Below, piece after piece: positions 8,558 through 17,946 of a DNA stretch of 55,415 bases. The notes beneath the pieces are model-generated. The model was not told the DNA's origin. It did no database searches and was given only the letters and a program-made list of their open reading frames with translations. How positions within the stretch are numbered: position 1 is the stretch's first letter; each line of letters starts with the position of its first letter. Origin of the DNA: Acidobacteriota bacterium (GTDB lineage Bacteria > Acidobacteriota > UBA4820); assembly GCA_029559035.1 (NCBI GenBank), contig JAKQCT010000021.1, positions 1 through 55,415 on the forward strand. Direction: 5' to 3'. The position numbers were made by a program, and so were the translations under genes.

Positions 8558-9926
8558 CGAAAGCCCGCACTATAATTATCTGACTGCCAATGTCGCTGAA
8601 GAGCACTATCTTGCTGAACGATCCGTCCGCGTTAGGGGATATCTCGATGTCGTTGACCGAGACATGCACGCCCGGATTGGTGGTCCCCCTTATTATCGCT
8701 CCGTCCCCAAGAGGTGTTGCCGTCACGTCGAGCTTGAGGTTGCGTTCCAGCTTGGGGGCTTTAAGCTTCTGGATTATCCTGAAGCGCTGGGCCGAGGACC
8801 AGTAACATTTCGATTCGTCGCCTTCGACCCTGACACGCCAGTAGTAGGTGCTGGGGGCGAATCCTTTTATCTGGAACTTGTTCTGGGTGATGGCCGGCTT
8901 GTCCAGTATGATGTTCTTCTGGAATAGCGGCTTCGTGGCGATCTGGATCTGCACGCTCTTGTTCCCGGGGTTGTCCCACTCGAAAGAGATCGCCGTGCTC
9001 ATGGCGTCCTCAAGCTGGAGTATCTGTTCGTTCCTGGGCTGGAGCGGGACCGGCGGGGAGACCAGGTCGGTCATCTGCACACCCCCCTGTTCGTCGATCG
9101 AGAGGGCGATCGCCCGGCTCTGCGCGTTCAATTCCTTCGTCTCGGACCCTGTCTGAACCTGGGTGACCCCGCTCATGGCCTGCGCCTGGGTCCCTCCGCT
9201 CTCCGTTTTCTGGACCGCAATCCTGCTGGCAGGACCTGACCTGAACTTCGCGTTGGCCGTCTCAAGGATACTTTCATCCTGGGGGTTCATGTCCGCAGGC
9301 GTCTGTTTTTCGACGGTGCCCTGTTCTATCTTGGTCTTGACTATGTTGCCTCCCCCGGGTTTGGTTCCAAGGTTCTGGATCACCGCGTAAGTGTCCGGGG
9401 CGACTATATGGTATTCGCCGGTGAAATACTTGATACGGGCTGAACTTTTCGCGGCAGTCTTGACCATGTCGCCCTCGCCGAGAAGCTGATTGTCCTTGGC
9501 CGGGCTGAAAATGTGCTGGCTGGCCTTCTTTACCTCCACCGTGCCGTCGGTCTCGATGATTATGGCGAACTTCTGGCCGGTGTTCATTCCTATGTCCTTC
9601 AGTACCTCCAGGGCCTGGCTCGCCTGCTGGATAGCCTCCTTGTAATGCTCCTTGGCGAAAGCGTCCTTGGCGTCGGCGATGTTCTGCCTCACCCTGTCTA
9701 TGTTAGTTCTGGCGGCCGGGGCCGCGTTGGGCTCCACCTCGGCGAACTTTTTTTCGGCGCTCTTTATCTTTATCTCGGCCTTGTAGCGCGGGCTGCCGGA
9801 ATGTCTCCAGAAGTATATTCCGCCGATCGCGAGAGCGATGAGGCCCACAACGATGGCGATGATCATGTATATGTCCCTGTAGCGGAACGTGACCCAATCG
9901 ACAGGCTGTTTTCTTCCCTGTGCCAT
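8502..9926 (-). CDS. FecR-domain membrane-anchored protein with Fn3/Ig-like C-terminal repeats
   Basis: Function unknown. The 474 residues have one transmembrane helix (about 19-40) and then a periplasmic part. A helical region (about 45-110) resembles a tetratricopeptide/coiled stretch. It is followed by a FecR-type domain (about 118-200, DGTVEVKKAS ... LLGEGDMVKTAAKSSARI), a low-complexity linker, a fibronectin-III-like domain (about 300-385, STYYWRVRVEGDE) and an Ig-like domain (about 395-470, GTTNPGVHVSVND). No sigma-factor gene (FecI) is nearby, so it is not a classic iron-signalling pair. As first gene before GGDEF and mreBCD it may be an envelope sensor; this is inference. Confidence 0.82.
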   Translation of the reverse strand: MAQGRKQPVDWVTFRYRDIYMIIAIVVGLIALAIGGIYFWRHSGSPRYKAEIKIKSAEKKFAEVEPNAAPAARTNIDRVRQNIADAKDAFAKEHYKEAIQQASQALEVLKDIGMNTGQKFAIIIETDGTVEVKKASQHIFSPAKDNQLLGEGDMVKTAAKSSARIKYFTGEYHIVAPDTYAVIQNLGTKPGGGNIVKTKIEQGTVEKQTPADMNPQDESILETANAKFRSGPASRIAVQKTESGGTQAQAMSGVTQVQTGSETKELNAQSRAIALSIDEQGGVQMTDLVSPPVPLQPRNEQILQLEDAMSTAISFEWDNPGNKSVQIQIATKPLFQKNIILDKPAITQNKFQIKGFAPSTYYWRVRVEGDESKCYWSSAQRFRIIQKLKAPKLERNLKLDVTATPLGDGAIIRGTTNPGVHVSVNDIEISPNADGSFSKIVLFSDIGSQIIIVRAFDDQGNEKLWQREFKSSTM

Positions 9927-9947
9927 TTTTCGGCCCCTTTCCCGGAT

Positions 9948-9953
9948 ATTCTA
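9948..9953 (-). promoter_or_regulatory. Probable -10 element of the fecR-like/mre operon
   Basis: Read on the minus strand the sequence is TAGAAT, 22 bases before the FecR-like start codon, with a GGAAAGGGG ribosome site between. The same hexamer recurs upstream of pyrG, xseA, yebC and the 52-kb lipoprotein gene. No good -35 box is seen 17 bases upstream. Confidence 0.5.
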
Positions 9954-10022
9954 CTATTTTCGCGGGAAAAAAGCCATCGCCCCGCGGCAGGGCCTGCCGA
10001 TTCCGTCGAGAGTCGCCGAGCC

Positions 10023-10051
10023 TTGTCAAACTGGCCTCTTTCAAGGATAAT
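10023..10051 (+). promoter_or_regulatory. Sigma-70-type promoter of the TlpA-like gene operon
   Basis: TTGTCA (10023-10028), a 17-base spacer and GATAAT (10046-10051), ending 17 bases before the GTG start at 10069, with GGAGG at 10059-10063. Box match and spacing are both good. Confidence 0.75.
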
Positions 10052-10068
10052 TTAATCCGGAGGTTGAA

Positions 10069-10635
10069 GTGAGGAAAGCGCTCAAAAGCATCATAGCGGG
10101 AGGCGCGTCTCTTACGTTGGCGTTTGCCTTGTCCTTTCTCATGATGTCCTGCGGCCGGGTTCCAGGAGGACCGGCCGGCAAGAGGGGCTTCGTCCCCGCG
10201 GGCGAAAGGGTCCAGGCTCCTTCGTGGGAATTCGCCGGCCTAGGTAGGGATGGCTCCATCTCCGCCTCCGATGCCGCGGACAAGGTCGTCGTCCTTCATT
10301 TCTGGGCGAGCTGGTGCCCTCCCTGCAGGATGGAGTTCCCCTCGTTCGCCAGGTGGGCCGGAGCGCGACCGATGGATTCCGCGATAGAGGTGGTCCCCGT
10401 CTCGATCGACGAAAATGTCGAAAAGGGAAGGGCTTTTTACGAGGGGGCGGGAGTTCCTGCCGCAGGCTATCACGGGTCTTGGGAGGACGCGGAGAAGTTC
10501 GGCATTTCGGGGATACCGGCGACGGTGATAATAGACCGGAAGGGAATGGTCGCTTTCGTCACTGAGGGGGCCGTGGAGTGGAATCAGAACGGCGTCGACA
10601 GGGTCATCGGCGCCATCGCTGAAGAAGGGTCGTGA
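10069..10635 (+). CDS. TlpA/ResA-like thioredoxin-fold lipoprotein
   Basis: A membrane-anchored periplasmic thiol-disulfide oxidoreductase. The 188 residues start with GTG, preceded by GGAGG five bases upstream. The signal peptide ends in a lipobox-like MMSC (Cys28 would be lipidated). The thioredoxin fold carries the redox motif WCPPC (Cys83 and Cys86), with the cis-Pro segment GISGIPATVIID near 145-156. Relatives reduce disulfides for cytochrome c maturation or act as general reductants, but no cytochrome gene is nearby. It opens an operon with the amidotransferase and the DinG-like helicase. Confidence 0.88.
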   Translation: MRKALKSIIAGGASLTLAFALSFLMMSCGRVPGGPAGKRGFVPAGERVQAPSWEFAGLGRDGSISASDAADKVVVLHFWASWCPPCRMEFPSFARWAGARPMDSAIEVVPVSIDENVEKGRAFYEGAGVPAAGYHGSWEDAEKFGISGIPATVIIDRKGMVAFVTEGAVEWNQNGVDRVIGAIAEEGS

Positions 10636-10638
10636 GAC

Positions 10639-11355
10639 ATGGAAAAACCTCCGCTGATAGGGGTGACTTCTGACTGGAACAGCGAGAACGGCGCTCTTTA
10701 CGCGAGGGTTGACCGGCGGGTCATCGGGTGGCTCAAGGACGAGGGTATGACCCCCGTCGTATTTCCTTCCTTTCCCGGCGCCGAAGAGGAGCTTCTGACG
10801 GCGGTATCGGGGCTTCTGATATCCGGCGGAAGGGATATTGATCCCTATTTTTACAGCGGCGTCCCTGAAAAGGAGTTCGAAGAGGAATACTGCCACCGCG
10901 ACAGGACATCATTCGAAATAGCTCTCCTGTGGAGGGCGGCGAGGCTGGGCGTTCCCGTACTGGGTATCTGCCTGGGATGCCAAGTCATCAACGTGGCGTT
11001 CGGCGGCGATCTGATCCCTCACCTCCACGACCCCAAGGGCAGGCACCGGAGAAGGAACGGAAGGAAGGCGGTCAACCACAGGCTCCATTCCTACGAAGGT
11101 TCATTCATCGAGGAGATGGAGTTGACCGGAGATACGCGGGTCTCCTCGTCCCACCACCAGGCGGTCGGAAGGGTCGCCCCCGGCTGGAAAGTTACCGCCT
11201 TCGGCCCCGATGAAGTCGTCGAGGTGATCGAATCGGAGGAGTATCGGCTGGTAAAAGGGATCCAGTGGCATCCCGAGAGGACCCCCAATTCTCCTCTTTC
11301 GAAAGACCTCGCTTCCTGGCTTAAGGACAAGGCTCTTGCCCTGAAACTGTCATGA
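10639..11355 (+). CDS. Gamma-glutamyl-gamma-aminobutyrate hydrolase family protein (peptidase C26)
   Basis: Class I glutamine amidotransferase-like hydrolase, 238 residues, of the PuuD/peptidase C26 family that cleaves gamma-glutamyl amide bonds. The nucleophile elbow GICLGC places the catalytic cysteine at about 111, and the His-Glu pair is in GIQWHPE near the C-terminus. The N-terminal ISGGRDIDPYFY segment is typical of the family. Putrescine pathway genes are absent here, so the substrate is open. It ends in an ATGA overlap with the helicase gene. Confidence 0.88.
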   Translation: MEKPPLIGVTSDWNSENGALYARVDRRVIGWLKDEGMTPVVFPSFPGAEEELLTAVSGLLISGGRDIDPYFYSGVPEKEFEEEYCHRDRTSFEIALLWRAARLGVPVLGICLGCQVINVAFGGDLIPHLHDPKGRHRRRNGRKAVNHRLHSYEGSFIEEMELTGDTRVSSSHHQAVGRVAPGWKVTAFGPDEVVEVIESEEYRLVKGIQWHPERTPNSPLSKDLASWLKDKALALKLS

Positions 11356-13271
11356 CCGTCCCGCGCTCCTACGACATCTGGATGAAATACCTCGGTCCCG
11401 GGAGTCCGCTGTCTTGTAAACCTTACTACGAGTTCAGGAAGGACCAGGTCGAGCTGGCCGCCCATCTTGCCGAGGTCCTCGAAGGACAAGGCGTGACCCT
11501 TGCGGAGGCCGGCACCGGGACGGGAAAGAGCCTCGCGTACCTCCTGCCGGCGATAAACCTCCGCCAGCGGGTGGTCATCGCCACGCACACCAAGTCCCTC
11601 CAGGACCAGCTCGCCGAGAAGGACATCCCTCTCGCCGCGGAGATCCTCGGCAGGAGAGTCGACGCTCTCAGGGTTAAGGGGAAGGCGAATTATCTCTGCC
11701 TTTTCTATTACGACAGATTCAGGATGAACCCTCTCTTCAGGGACCCTCAGGAGATAGAATTCTACAGGATGGTGGAGGAGTGGATACCGCGGACCACCTT
11801 CGGAGACAGGAGCGAACTGAAGGATGTACCGGAGGAGCTTGACTTCTGGAACAACATAAGCGCTAGGCCGGAAAGGTGCTCCTGGAGCAGGTGCCCACGT
11901 TTCCAGGACTGTTATCTGCTCAAACTCAGGAGGGCCGCGGAGGCGGCGGACATAATAATCACCAACCACCACCTTCTTTTCGCCGACCTCAGCGTCCGCT
12001 CGAGAGGGGTGAACGCCTCGGTGCTTCCCGATTTCGTCAACCTCGTGATAGACGAGGCGCACGAAGCGGAAGACTCCGCGACCTCCTTCTTCGGCGTCAC
12101 CGTTTCGAAGAAGATGATCGAGGAGTGGGCCCACGACTGCGGCCAGGAGCTGAAGACATCAAAAAAAGCCAAGAGCCGCAAGCACCATCTCTCGCTGGAG
12201 CCCGAACTTTCCGACTTTTTCGGGAGGCTGCCGGGGGCCGCCGAGAGGAAAAGGCTTGCGCACGAGGACCTTTCCGGATCTGGCGAAGCCCTGGAGATGC
12301 TTGTCTCCAAGATGACCGTCTATCACCGCTCCCTTGAAGGCTCGCTTGACGAGGAGGCCCTGCTGAGTCTGGAAGCCAGGCTCCAGGTCCTCGCCGAATC
12401 TCTCCGTTTCGTCTTCTCGGAGGACGAGCGGAACTATGTCAGAAGCGTTGAAACAAGGGGAAAGAACGTAGTCCTGAACGCGAGCCCCGTCCTCGTCGGG
12501 CCGATGCTGAGGAAAAGCCTTTTCGAGAAGATCAAGAGCGGAGTGCTTACCTCGGCGACTCTTTCAGTGAACGGCTCGTTCGACTATCTGAAAGGCCGCC
12601 TGGGCGTGCCGACCGACAACTTCGAGATAAAGATAGAGAGCCCGTTCGATTACGGGAAGCAGGGGCTTTTCTATGTCCCCGAGACCTTCCCGGAGCCGAT
12701 GTCGAAGGAGTTCATCATCTCGGCGATGGACGCGATCGACAAACTGGTCCTCTATTCGAAGGGAAGAGCTTTCATCCTCTGCACGTCGATCAAGAACATG
12801 AACTCGATCCATGAAAGCCTGAAGGGGACGGTTCCTTATCCGCTCTTCCTGCAGGGGGAGAAGCCGAGGAACACGACGCTGGAGGAGTTCAGGGAGGCGG
12901 GGAACGGGGTGCTGGTGGCGACGAGCTCTTTCTGGCAGGGGGTGGATGTGCAGGGGGAGGCTCTCTCGCTGGTGGTGATCGACAAGATACCGTTCGCGGT
13001 GCCGGGGGACCCGATCATAGAGGCGAGGATCGAGGAGATCAGACAGAGGGGGGAGGACCCGTTCTCGACGTACCAGTTGCCGATGGCGGCGATGATACTG
13101 AAGCAGGGGATGGGGAGGCTGATACGGTCGAGGAGGGACCGGGGGGTCGTGGCGTGCCTGGACAACAGGCTGAGGAGGAAGGGCTACGGGAAGCGGATAC
13201 TCCAGAGCCTCCCGCCGTTCCCGCTCACTTCTGACCTTCAGCGGGTCAAAGCCTTCTTCGAAGAAAAGTAG
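11352..13271 (+). CDS. DinG/XPD-like ATP-dependent DNA helicase
   Basis: Superfamily 2 helicase of the Rad3/XPD type, 639 residues. Walker A is GTGTGKS (54-60) and the Walker B motif is DEAH (234-237). Four cysteines at about 116, 176, 181 and 187 fit the Fe-S cluster ligands of this family (NYLC, CSWSRC, DCY). The C-terminal helicase domain has the SSFWQGVDVQG and GMGRLIRS motifs. The start overlaps the upstream amidotransferase stop by 4 bases. It probably acts in unwinding damaged or R-loop DNA. Confidence 0.92.
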   Translation: MTVPRSYDIWMKYLGPGSPLSCKPYYEFRKDQVELAAHLAEVLEGQGVTLAEAGTGTGKSLAYLLPAINLRQRVVIATHTKSLQDQLAEKDIPLAAEILGRRVDALRVKGKANYLCLFYYDRFRMNPLFRDPQEIEFYRMVEEWIPRTTFGDRSELKDVPEELDFWNNISARPERCSWSRCPRFQDCYLLKLRRAAEAADIIITNHHLLFADLSVRSRGVNASVLPDFVNLVIDEAHEAEDSATSFFGVTVSKKMIEEWAHDCGQELKTSKKAKSRKHHLSLEPELSDFFGRLPGAAERKRLAHEDLSGSGEALEMLVSKMTVYHRSLEGSLDEEALLSLEARLQVLAESLRFVFSEDERNYVRSVETRGKNVVLNASPVLVGPMLRKSLFEKIKSGVLTSATLSVNGSFDYLKGRLGVPTDNFEIKIESPFDYGKQGLFYVPETFPEPMSKEFIISAMDAIDKLVLYSKGRAFILCTSIKNMNSIHESLKGTVPYPLFLQGEKPRNTTLEEFREAGNGVLVATSSFWQGVDVQGEALSLVVIDKIPFAVPGDPIIEARIEEIRQRGEDPFSTYQLPMAAMILKQGMGRLIRSRRDRGVVACLDNRLRRKGYGKRILQSLPPFPLTSDLQRVKAFFEEK

Positions 13272-13290
13272 CGACATCGATGTGAATAAA

Positions 13291-13644
13291 GGCGCAGGCA
13301 AATCTGCTTTCGCAGATTATCAGAGCTTCCAGTCAGCCTCTCAGAAATGCAAGACATTTCCCGAGGCTTCCTCTCGCTCTTTCGCCGCCTTTTGGCGGCT
13401 TTGCCTGCGCCTGAAATAATTCCACACCACCCCCCCCACACTCGGCCATACGCCGACGGCTACGGGCCATATGCTGTGTCAGACTTCGGGATTTTCAAAT
13501 GCTCGATTTCTATATTATTCCGCTCGGTACGGAGCCCTCGCTGACTAGAAGCCAAGCAGTTGGCTTCAGATGCCTCCGGCTCGATCGCCTCATCTTCCTA
13601 GTATCTGCTCCATCGGCGTCTATGCGTCAGCGGCTCCGCCGCTG
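13291..13644 (+). repeat. Structured repeat family 1, copy A
   Basis: A non-coding element. The outer stem is GGCGCAGGC (13291-13299) with GCCTGCGCC (13403-13411), nine perfect pairs. Inside are a hairpin AATCTGC/GCAGATT (13301-13318), a two-part hairpin GCCTC..GAGGC and GAAATG..CATTTC (13336-13367) with CAAG in its loop, and GCCGCC/GGCGGC (13384-13399). Then come a C8 tract (13430-13437), ACGCCGACGG (13450-13459) able to pair 9 of 10 with CCATCGGCGT (13610-13619), TGTCAG (13477-13482), a hairpin GAAGCCAA/TTGGCTTC (about 13548-13567) and a terminal hairpin CAGCGGC/GCCGCTG (13628-13644). It ends 63 bases before the 128-residue orphan gene. It fills the 435-base gap after the helicase gene. Confidence 0.75.
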
Positions 13645-13706
13645 GGGCCGAAGTTTCTTATATCCTGCCAAGAAATGTGCTATCTTGATATCTGGGGATA
13701 TGGAGA

Positions 13707-14093
13707 ATGCGTGATAACAATAGGTGTATGCCCGAATTAATTGATACAATAAAAGAGAAAGAATTATTTTTCGGAATAGTCCGCCTCGAAAGAATGAATG
13801 AAACAGGTTATTTTAAATTTGGTGTTACATCTGCTGAGTATGTTGCGTGGAGAAAAATAGCTTCCTTGAAACCTTTTGACAACTTAAGTCGGGAATTAAT
13901 TAAATACTTTTTTTCACCGTGTACTTGGCGAATTGAGGGTAGGACATTTTGCAGGATTAGAATCGAGCAAGGCAAAGATGGAAAGGAATTCGACGTCCAG
14001 CTCCCGGAAAGATTAATCGCGAATTTGCTATGGTTTTTTGAGTTAGAATCGTTGGAAAAAGCCGATCACCTTCGTATAGAATTGAAAACATAA
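13707..14093 (+). CDS. Orphan AT-rich gene, unknown protein
   Basis: Unrecognised 128-residue protein. It has no signal peptide or membrane segment, and a mix of charged helices and strands (WRIEGRTFCRIRIEQGKDGKEFDVQLPERL). Base and codon use is far more AT-rich than its neighbours (ATA, AAA, TTA, GAA codons), which suggests recent transfer. It sits between repeat copies A (plus) and B (minus), with both 3' ends facing the gene. The ATG at 13707 has GGAG almost touching it; an internal ATG at 13728 (MPELIDT) is an alternative start that would give 121 residues. Confidence 0.65.
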   Translation: MRDNNRCMPELIDTIKEKELFFGIVRLERMNETGYFKFGVTSAEYVAWRKIASLKPFDNLSRELIKYFFSPCTWRIEGRTFCRIRIEQGKDGKEFDVQLPERLIANLLWFFELESLEKADHLRIELKT

Positions 14094-14147
14094 CAGAAAT
14101 AGATAAAATCACTTGTTTTTATTTAAGGGTGGTTGAAGCTTGGCAGG

Positions 14148-14442
14148 GCAAGCACCGCTTGCAGCGTCCCGACGCCGATGGGCGGCATGCGAGGAAGGCA
14201 AGGGGGACAAGCCCGACGTGTACTGTGATGTACTCGGAGGGTTTTGGACCCCGCAGGCTGACAAAGCAGTTCGCTCCATCGCCGTCGGCGCATGCATCGG
14301 GGTGGGGGGGTGGCTTGTAGTTTTTATGGCGCAGGGGAAGCTGAAAGCTGATCAAGGCGAGCATCAAGGCTCGGAGCGAGCTTGCTCGTTATAGGGCCTT
14401 GAGCGAAGCCGAAAAAGATGCGAAGGCATCTTTCCCTGCGCT
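14148..14442 (-). repeat. Structured repeat family 1, copy B (inverted)
   Basis: Same architecture as copy A, on the opposite strand. The outer arms are 14434-14442 and 14328-14336 (eight pairs plus one wobble). The hairpins are AAAGATGC/GCATCTTT (14414-14433), CGAG/CTCG (14377-14388) with CAAG in the minus-strand loop, and AGCT/AGCT (14339-14349) with a TTC loop. A C7 tract (G7 at 14304-14310 on plus) follows, then GCCGACGGCGATGG near 14277-14290, TGTCAG (14258-14263), GAGTACATCACAGTACAC (14218-14235, shared exactly with copy C), CCCATCGGCGTC near 14171-14182 and the terminal hairpin GCAAGC/GCTTGC (14148-14162). Together with copy A it brackets the orphan gene. It fills most of the gap before pyrG. 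Confidence 0.75.
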
Positions 14443-14498
14443 AAAAGGCTGTCAAGATTCCCTGTGATTTCCCATTTCTTACTTGTCGCCACTTGTGA

Positions 14499-14504
14499 TA
14501 GAAT
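14499..14504 (+). promoter_or_regulatory. Probable -10 element of pyrG
   Basis: TAGAAT 52 bases before the pyrG start codon, with TTCTTA 17 bases upstream as a weak -35 box. The GGGAGG ribosome site follows near 14545. Confidence 0.4.
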
Positions 14505-14517
14505 CAAATCCCTTTGA

Positions 14518-16170
<1,653 letters not shown>

Positions 16171-16172
16171 CC

Positions 16173-16979
16173 TTGGCAAGAAAAATATATGCCGAAATGG
16201 ACAGGAAGCCTCTTTTCATTGCAGGCCCGTGCGTCATCGAGAGCAGGGAGCACACGCTGAAGCTCGCGAAAAAGATCTGCGCCTTCGCGGAGAAGCTCGG
16301 AGCGACGGTAGTTTTCAAGGCGAGTTTCGACAAAGCCAACAGGACATCCGTGAAGAGCTACCGCGGGCCGGGCCTCAACAAGGGGCTGGAGATCCTTGCC
16401 GCGGTGAAGAAGGAAACAGGCCTGAAGGTCCTTACAGACGTGCACGAAACCGCCCAGGTTGAACAGGTCGCGGAAGTGGCCGACGTGATCCAGGTCCCCG
16501 CCTTCCTTTGCAGGCAGACCGACCTCCTTCTCGAGTGCGCGAAGAGCGGAAGGACCGTGAACGTCAAGAAGGGGCAGTTCCTCTCACCGTGGGACATGAT
16601 CTTCGTGGTCGGGAAGCTTGAGAGCGGAAGGGCGAAGGAGATCTGGCTTACCGAGAGGGGCGCGACCTTCGGCTACAACAACCTGGTCGTGGACATGCGC
16701 TCGATACCCGCGATGAAAGAGCTGGGCTACCCGGTGATCTTCGACGCGACCCATTCGGTCCAGAGGCCCGGAGGAGGGCAGGGTAGGTCTACTGGAGACG
16801 CCAAGTTCATAGTGACCCTGGCGCAGGCGGCAGCAGGCGCGGGAGCCGACGGATTCTTCTTCGAGATGCACGACAATCCGGCAAAGGCGCTCTCGGACGG
16901 CGCGAACTCGATGAAGATAGACGAATTTCCGGCGGTCGCCGCGAAGCTCTCGGCAATATTCGGCCTCGTGAGGAAATGA
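16173..16979 (+). CDS. kdsA: 2-dehydro-3-deoxyphosphooctonate aldolase (Kdo-8-phosphate synthase)
   Basis: Condenses phosphoenolpyruvate with arabinose-5-phosphate to Kdo-8-phosphate for lipopolysaccharide core synthesis. Family motifs are FIAGPCVIES, FKASFDKANRTS, GPGLNKGL, DATHSVQRPGG and the C-terminal GADGFFFEMHDNP. The start is taken as TTG at 16173, which has GGAG eight bases upstream and gives 268 residues. The first ATG (16197) would give 260 residues and lacks a clear ribosome site. It overlaps kdsD by 4 bases. Confidence 0.95.
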   Translation: MARKIYAEMDRKPLFIAGPCVIESREHTLKLAKKICAFAEKLGATVVFKASFDKANRTSVKSYRGPGLNKGLEILAAVKKETGLKVLTDVHETAQVEQVAEVADVIQVPAFLCRQTDLLLECAKSGRTVNVKKGQFLSPWDMIFVVGKLESGRAKEIWLTERGATFGYNNLVVDMRSIPAMKELGYPVIFDATHSVQRPGGGQGRSTGDAKFIVTLAQAAAGAGADGFFFEMHDNPAKALSDGANSMKIDEFPAVAAKLSAIFGLVRK

Positions 16980-17941
16980 AGATGGAATTCAAAGCCGCAA
17001 GGAAGGTGCTTGAAACGGAAGTCAGGTCGGTGACGGAAGCCATGTCTTCGCTGGACGAGAGTTTCGGGAAGGCGATCGACATGATGCTGAGGTGCGAGGG
17101 CAGGGTGGTAGTGTCGGGCCTCGGAAAGAGCGGCCTCGTCGGAAGGAAGATATCCGCGACGCTTGCTTCGACGGGGACGCCCAGCTTCTTCCTGCACCCC
17201 TCCGAAGCGATCCACGGGGACCTCGGGATGCTGAGGAAGGGGGATGTTGTCCTGGCGCTTTCGAACAGCGGGGAAACGGAGGAACTGGTCAACCTCGTTC
17301 CGTTCCTGAAGAGGATCGGGGTTTCCGTCATCTCGATGACCGGGAACGGCGGGTCCTCCCTGGCCCTCAATTCTGACGTCCGCATTCTCGTGAGGGTCGG
17401 TGAGGAAGGATGCCCGCTCGACCTGGCCCCGATGGCTTCCACCACTGTCCAGATCGCGCTGGGCGACGCCATAGCCGCTGAACTGATGGAAAGGCGCGAC
17501 TTCAGGCGGGAAGATTTCGCGAAATACCATCCGGGCGGAAAACTCGGCAAGAGGTTCCTTAAACTGAAAGAACTCATGCACACGGGCGACGAGCTCCCGG
17601 TAGTCTCTCCGGGGACCCCGATGAAGGATCTTATCTACGTGATATCGTCGAAGAAGCTCGGCGTGGCGATCATCACCGACAGGGCGAACTTCCTTAAGGG
17701 GATAATCACGGACGGCGACCTGAGGAGGATGCTGGAGAAGTACGGGGGGGAGATCCTGCAGAGGTCGGCCATAGAATGCGCCAACACGAGGCCTCTCGCC
17801 CTCCAGGAGGAGGCTCTCGCGGTTGAAGCTCTCGGCGTCATGGAGGATAAAAAGGTGACTTCGCTCGCGGTCACGGACCCTGACGGAAAGGTTACGGGGA
17901 TCATCCACCTGCACGACCTGTGGCGGTTGCAGCTGATATAG
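16976..17941 (+). CDS. kdsD: Arabinose-5-phosphate isomerase (KpsF/GutQ family)
   Basis: Interconverts ribulose-5-phosphate and arabinose-5-phosphate, supplying the substrate of the preceding KdsA. The 321 residues comprise an SIS sugar-isomerase domain (about 30-165; VVVSGLGKSGLVGRKI, HPSEAIHGDLGML, LSNSGETEEL) and two CBS domains (about 205-255 and 265-320). The ATGA overlap with kdsA indicates one operon. The later steps (kdsC phosphatase, kdsB) are not in the window. Confidence 0.95.
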   Translation: MKMEFKAARKVLETEVRSVTEAMSSLDESFGKAIDMMLRCEGRVVVSGLGKSGLVGRKISATLASTGTPSFFLHPSEAIHGDLGMLRKGDVVLALSNSGETEELVNLVPFLKRIGVSVISMTGNGGSSLALNSDVRILVRVGEEGCPLDLAPMASTTVQIALGDAIAAELMERRDFRREDFAKYHPGGKLGKRFLKLKELMHTGDELPVVSPGTPMKDLIYVISSKKLGVAIITDRANFLKGIITDGDLRRMLEKYGGEILQRSAIECANTRPLALQEEALAVEALGVMEDKKVTSLAVTDPDGKVTGIIHLHDLWRLQLI

Positions 17942-17946
17942 GGTGG

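Noticed and set aside
8502-9926. FecI-FecR iron signalling pair
   Set aside because: The FecR-type domain is present, but there is no sigma-factor gene, and the C-terminal Fn3/Ig-like domains differ from anti-sigma FecR.
14140-14394. Small coding frame inside repeat copy B
   Set aside because: It lies wholly in a non-coding structured repeat; its codons follow the hairpins and there is no ribosome site.
13291-14442. Integron attC sites or gene cassette
   Set aside because: No integrase, no paired GTTRRRY core sites, and copies A and B are in opposite orientation, unlike cassette arrays.
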